A DNA stretch of 64,000 nt from Episyrphus balteatus (taxonomy: Eukaryota; Arthropoda; Insecta; Diptera; Syrphidae), in the NCBI RefSeq assembly GCF_945859705.1, contig NC_079136.1, positions 53,954,094-54,018,093 on the forward strand. Direction: 5' to 3'. Of this stretch, positions 59,331-64,000 are shown piece by piece. The notes below the pieces were generated by a model. It did not search any database. It worked only from the letters and a program-made list of their open reading frames with translations, and was not told the origin of the DNA. The stretch's first letter is position 1; every line of letters starts with the position of its first letter. Position numbers and translations under genes: made by a program.

Positions 59331-60565
59331 TTGTTAGTTTTAAATTGAAACAGTTCTTTATATGAAGCCAAGTAAAAATTGTCAACCGATTGAAGTCCTC
59401 TTAAGGCAAATCGAAGAAATCTTCCTTCTATTGCTTCTTTTCTTTTGATATTTTATTCGATGATAAAGGGTCCATACTTGACTAGTGAAAAATCCTTTGT
59501 CCATCGTTTGACAAAACCCAAAGCCGAATTAAACCTGAATGCTATATTGTTATAGTGAGATCTGAAATTGATACCACTATCGCAAATGACACCTAAGTAT
59601 CGAATATTAGTCACTCTGGACACAATTTGTTCATTGATATAGTAGTATTATAACGAAATCGTTTACGAGAGTATGTTATTTCTTGGCTTTCAGCAACATT
59701 AACTTCTAAATTGTTTGGAGATGCTGCTTTTTTGAAAAAAAAAACTAAAAAATATTTAAATCGTTGGATTAACCCTTTCGAACCCAAGCTATGAAAATCA
59801 ATATTAAAAATTTTTTTTTCAGTATTATCGTGTCGAAAACATCACAACTAAGAAATATGAATAGCAAAACTAATGTGTTATTCTCATGCAACATGTAAGT
59901 AACATACACTGCCTATGACGTTCAAAAAAAGTCGGACAACTGAGAAAATAACTTTTTATAGAACAATAATGTATGCTACTTCTCCTAAGCCAAAACACAA
60001 AAAACTTTCTGGATTAACATTTAAAAAATTTTTTTTTTAAATAATAAAAAAAATGGATGTCAGTCCCTTTTTTGATTAAAAAAAAATTAAAAGTATGATA
60101 TTTGACTAACTTTTTGTACTAATCCAGTAATTAGGCATTATTATCTTTCAATTAAGTCATCGAAACCTAAAAAATTATTTGATGGAATATTACGAATTTT
60201 TAAAGATATGTTACATGAGAGTAACGCTGGTACCGAAAGGGTTAAGAAATTATACTAAAGATTTTTATGACACTTTTATGACTGCTCAGCCACAGAATCT
60301 TCACCATTGATTGACAAAATAAACATATAAGGTCCTAGATAACTGCCTTGCGGGATGCCAGATTTCGCAATGAATTTTCTAATTTTGAAGAACTAAGCTA
60401 TACTTGATTTGATACATTCGATCAAACATTTATGATTCCATTTCAAGAAACCAATTGAAAATCCAAGTGCTTTTAGTTTAAACGAGATAATTTTGTTAAA
60501 GATCTTATCAAAAGCATTGCTTAAGTCAATAGCAATAACATCAACTTGGTTTTTATTTTCTCTTG
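59330..60565 (-). mobile_element. Decayed non-LTR retrotransposon (LINE) RT fragment, minus strand
   Basis: Minus-strand reading shows VDVIAIDLSNAFDKIFNKII, KALGF and SGIPQGSYLGPYMFIL in one part (about 60550-60270), and, beyond an insertion, VNVAESQEITYSRKRF and RVTNIRYLGVICDSGINF, then ALGFVKRWTKDFS (about 59730-59400). These are the palm and thumb blocks of jockey/CR1-type reverse transcriptases in the correct order. Stops and a broken YxDD region show that it is dead. Confidence 0.8.
59773..60241. mobile_element. piggyBac-type MITE inserted in the LINE
   Basis: Begins CCCTTTCGAACCC and ends GGTACCGAAAGGG with TTAA on both sides (59769-59772 and 60242-60245). It separates the palm and thumb halves of the reverse transcriptase. 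No transposase. Confidence 0.8.
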
Positions 60566-62252
60566 AATTTAAAGTTTAAGAAACAAATTCTGTTAGAATA
60601 TGGTCATTATATTCTGGGTATTTAAAAAGAGGCAACATTTAAAGTACTGCAATACAAAATTTTTAGAAAGCAATAAAGTTGGAAAATATTCCTATTAGCT
60701 CATGCGAGGAAGTGGCAATACCTTCAAAGAATATATTGTATAATATGAAAATGCATATCTTCAAGTTCCGCTAAAAATTCCCTCCATTCCTGCTGACTAA
60801 CATAACCACAACACGCAAGCCTAACCCGTTCAAAGTATAATCTACAAGACTCTGCTTGCGTTATTAATTTATTATTTTGTTAAAAGTCTTACTTAATAAC
60901 AATTAACAAACTACAACAAATTAATTTGTTATGTACACAAATTGTATGTAATTTATGATAATATTAATATTTACACAGCAAACTATTTGCCTTAACTCCA
61001 CACAACCTCACCCAACAACCATGCCAACCAAAAGTAAACGATTTAATTAATATTTTTCGTTTTCGAAAAGGCGAAACGATAAACCATATAGATATAGAAT
61101 AAGATTTGCATAATTCTTCAACTTTTTGCATGTCGTGTCTAGTTTCTAGAGTGCCTTCCGCATTAAGTTTGAATATCAATCCTTGTCAACAAGTTTTCGC
61201 GACTGATGGCAAAAATAAAACAAAAACCAAAAAAAAACATGCAATCTTACCTTAAACTCCTCTATGACCCTATTAGAATTAAATTCTAATGAAGTCGGCT
61301 TAAACGAACAAACACATTCATCCGAATTCTTATCATTTATTCTATTTTTTTTCTGTCTATCGTCGTCACCCAATGCGAATTGGATTTTTAGGTTAAGTAT
61401 ATCCTGCAACAGAAATTGAAAACAATAGAGTGTTCTTTTTATGTTTTGGCATTTTTAGGGGGGAAGAATTTAACTCCTCGTCGAAGTTATCCTTGTGCAT
61501 ATGAATATGAGACTAGAATACGAAATTAACATTTGGGGTATTATTACTGTTGACACGATTCCAAGCTCTTTCTTTGCTTATCCTGCAATTTAATACCCCA
61601 ATGCGGTTGTTGATGGAGAAAAATCGATATTTGACAATGTTTGAGCTATAGTATATCTCTACCGAGGGTTAATATCGCCTGAGGCCAATAACTTTGGTGC
61701 AAAACGAACAAGCGATAACGGTTATGACAAAAATTGAAATTGACTTTGATTAGGAATGTCACTGGCGGCCAAGCGTATGATTGAAAGGTTAATTGGACTG
61801 AGAATAGTGATATTTAGTTCAAATTGTTTTTTTTTCTCTGTTTGTTTTTTGTTGGTGTTTTCGACTTTCAGAGAAAACAAAAAAGGAAAAAAGGATAATA
61901 GTGTCACGTACTGAACTGAGTCATATATATATTTTGTATGGTATGCTGAAAAACACACCCATGAAGATGACATAACCATGTGTTATGTTAAAATTAGTTC
62001 CTTGGTAATTATTTTTATAGAGAAAGAAAGGAAAAATTTGCATGTCATGTAAGAAAAATAGTTACACTGTGGTATTTTACTCTAGGGTGGCTACGATAAA
62101 ATGTTTTTTAATATTTAAATTTAAATTAAAAGCAAAAATATCAACAGAATAGTAGAAAACCAGCTCGAAAGGTGTCTTTCTCTTCTGTATAAGTTCAAAT
62201 ACACAGGTAAAAAAAATTAAACTTGTTTTTTGTTACAGAAACACCCTTCTGA
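60566..62252. other. No gene seen
   Basis: AT-rich, with short frames only. Nothing with domain content. Confidence 0.4.
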
Positions 62253-62524
62253 AACACTAATTGGTCAACAAGATTTTTGCCATAACAACCAAGATATACT
62301 CTTCTGAAGTTTTTAGGTGGGTTGAACTCGGATCCGAAGTTGAATATATTCTATAAGCCTCCGTTTTCAAAATATTATCGTTAGAAATTATAAAAAAGTT
62401 GTTTTTTTTTTTTAACGAAAAACGAAGACTTGCAAAATATTTTTGAACTCGAATTCGAGTTCTTAAAACCTTTAGAAAAGCATAATATTTTAGTTCTTGG
62501 TGCAAAAATCTTGTTGACTAATAA
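62253..62524. mobile_element. Third 'GGTCAACAAG' family MITE
   Basis: Left TTGGTCAACAAGATTTTTGC and right GCAAAAATCTTGTTGACTAA are inverted; inside, 'ccaagatatactcttct' and 'gaaaagcataatattttagttc' mirror each other. Related to 15214-15366 and 27150-28107. Confidence 0.65.
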
Positions 62525-64000
62525 CTAAAACCTTAGATTGAGTTAAGTAAGTAATTTTTGGCTTATTACGTTAAAATAAAGATATCTCGGGAAATAAAAA
62601 GTTTTTGAAAAAAGAAAACTGTTTTTTTTTTTTATGAAATTTACCATACATCAAAGCATACCCTCAAAAACAGTCAAGGTAACATTTAGTTTTTGCGATT
62701 TTTCAAAAACCAACTATAAAAAAATTCTGACTTTGGATTCCAGTTCACCATCCCCAAAATCTTCAGAAAAATATGTTTCGGTTTTTCGGAAGATTTACTA
62801 CGAATGGAAAGAAAACGGAAAATTGCTTAAAAAAAATGACACATTTTACATACATACGAAAAATTCCGAACTGACCCCAAAAAAAAACCAAGATTTGGAA
62901 ATGAAACCCTGATTAAAAATATTAAAATTAGCAAAGGTATATTTAAATTCTTTCTCGATCATCTGTGGAACAGAGTTTTTATCGATCCGTAAATATTTCA
63001 AATATTTTGTACGAAGTACGAAAATCCGAGGAAGCCTACATGTTAAAAATATCATCTCTCAAGAAATAGAACCCGACCGACTCAGTTGGTATTTCCAAGC
63101 TCGAAGGTGTTTTTGAGAACCCCATCAAAAAGGCAAAATCATACAACCTTCCAACACGTAGTAATAGATACATAGATAGGCTGGTAAAAGCAAATGCAAA
63201 AACACCAACATTCAGTTGGCCTAAGAAGTGGAACAATACAAAAGAGGGAGGCTAGGCGACGATTTCTGAGGTCAACCTGGCCCTTATGAATGCCTTTACC
63301 CATCATGACATTATCATTATATACCTATTAAATTCAATTTGAAAATTTAAATGACCTGTAGTCCAAATGCGTTTCGCCCAGGCACAACTGTTGGGCTCAT
63401 CCGTTAGATGCAGTTCTAAGACGCAAAATTTTGGTCGATGAACACCGACACTTAAAATATAAATTAAAAATAATGAAAATTCTTCGTTTACATTTTTCTT
63501 TCTTATTAAATATCAACAAATCGAGAAATGTTCATTCTGTCAAAATATTTATTCCGACTTTGGTATATCCCTGTTCTTTCATTTTTATATAAAAATATAA
63601 GAGATTTTGGGTGAGATAAGGGTTGAATCTCTTGTTTGCCTAGTATGTAACTCAAAATGTGAGATTCCTGGCACATACTTTCTCGTTGTAACGATTTTCT
63701 TTTATAAATTTAAAAAAAAAAGTTTCAAATCAGTACAAATAATGCTTTTACAATGATTTGGATCATAAAAATTCATTTTTTAAAAAGCTTGAATAAAATC
63801 AATTCAAGCGAAACGTGCCGTTCATTCAATAATATCTTATTACATTACTAATTTTATTTTATGCAATTTAAATAAAATCATTTACCATTTCAAATGCAAT
63901 ATAGAAATACACTAAAGATTTGAAATTCTAAAACAAAACATTCGTTACACTCCATTAGAGATCATTTTCGTATCGTGTTCAAATTAAATGGATATCAATT
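62525..64000. other. No assigned gene; one coding-like stretch
   Basis: Mostly AT-rich DNA. From 63070 to 63255 the plus strand has a 61-codon open run, not begun by ATG, with balanced composition (DSVGISKLEGVFENPIKKAK, then LPTRSNRYIDRLV and TFSWPKKWNN) and a TAG stop. I do not recognise it. It could be transposon residue or a terminal exon, but no acceptor stands out. Confidence 0.25.

Noticed and set aside
1..64000. CRISPR arrays, operons, ribosome binding sites, phage or plasmid features
   Set aside because: The window is eukaryotic nuclear DNA; the tandem repeats seen are degenerate minisatellites without unique spacers.

Overview
The window is AT-rich animal DNA with long homopolymer runs, GT-AG introns and abundant short inverted-repeat transposons. 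The gene content points to a brachyceran fly. The NEMF-type protein aligns almost collinearly with Drosophila Caliban, and the molybdopterin synthase large subunit is joined by splicing to an MBIP-type tail, as in Drosophila. No bacterial or viral gene was found.

Layout. 1-29.0 kb has no gene I can assign. It holds several transposon-like inverted repeats, including a three-level nest at 1.7-3.3 kb and a 3.1 kb foldback at 7.1-10.2 kb, plus minisatellites. A possible untranslated/first-exon region lies near 22.1-23.2 kb. 29.0-35.0 kb carries Caliban (minus strand, four exons, intact). 35.3-36.2 kb is a cluster of small MITEs. 36.6-40.1 kb is a mosaic of broken gene copies: a 5'-truncated eIF2B-epsilon (+), an internally deleted Lin-9/Mip130 (-), a piece of RRN3/TIF-IA (-), and an unidentified Q/N-rich piece (-). 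40.4-43.2 kb is a set of MITEs and a nested palindrome. P32/C1QBP (+) lies at 43.6-44.4 kb. Mocs2A and Mocs2B (+) span 47.7-53.7 kb; the first Mocs2B intron holds MITE, tRNA-like and LINE debris. 54-56.2 kb is another MITE island. 56.4-56.7 kb may be a non-coding first exon running rightwards. 56.7-64 kb is intron-like or intergenic, with a dead LINE interrupted by a piggyBac-type MITE.

How the genes relate. Caliban works in ribosome-associated quality control, P32 is a mitochondrial matrix protein, and Mocs2A/2B form molybdopterin synthase. The MBIP-tailed Mocs2B form links to the ATAC histone acetyltransferase complex in Drosophila. They are ordinary housekeeping neighbours, not a pathway cluster. 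The intact reading frames of Caliban, P32 and Mocs2 argue that the many frameshifts in the 36.6-40.1 kb block are real decay and not general sequencing error. That mosaic, the dual-ended Mocs2B transcript and the nested palindromes are the most interesting parts.
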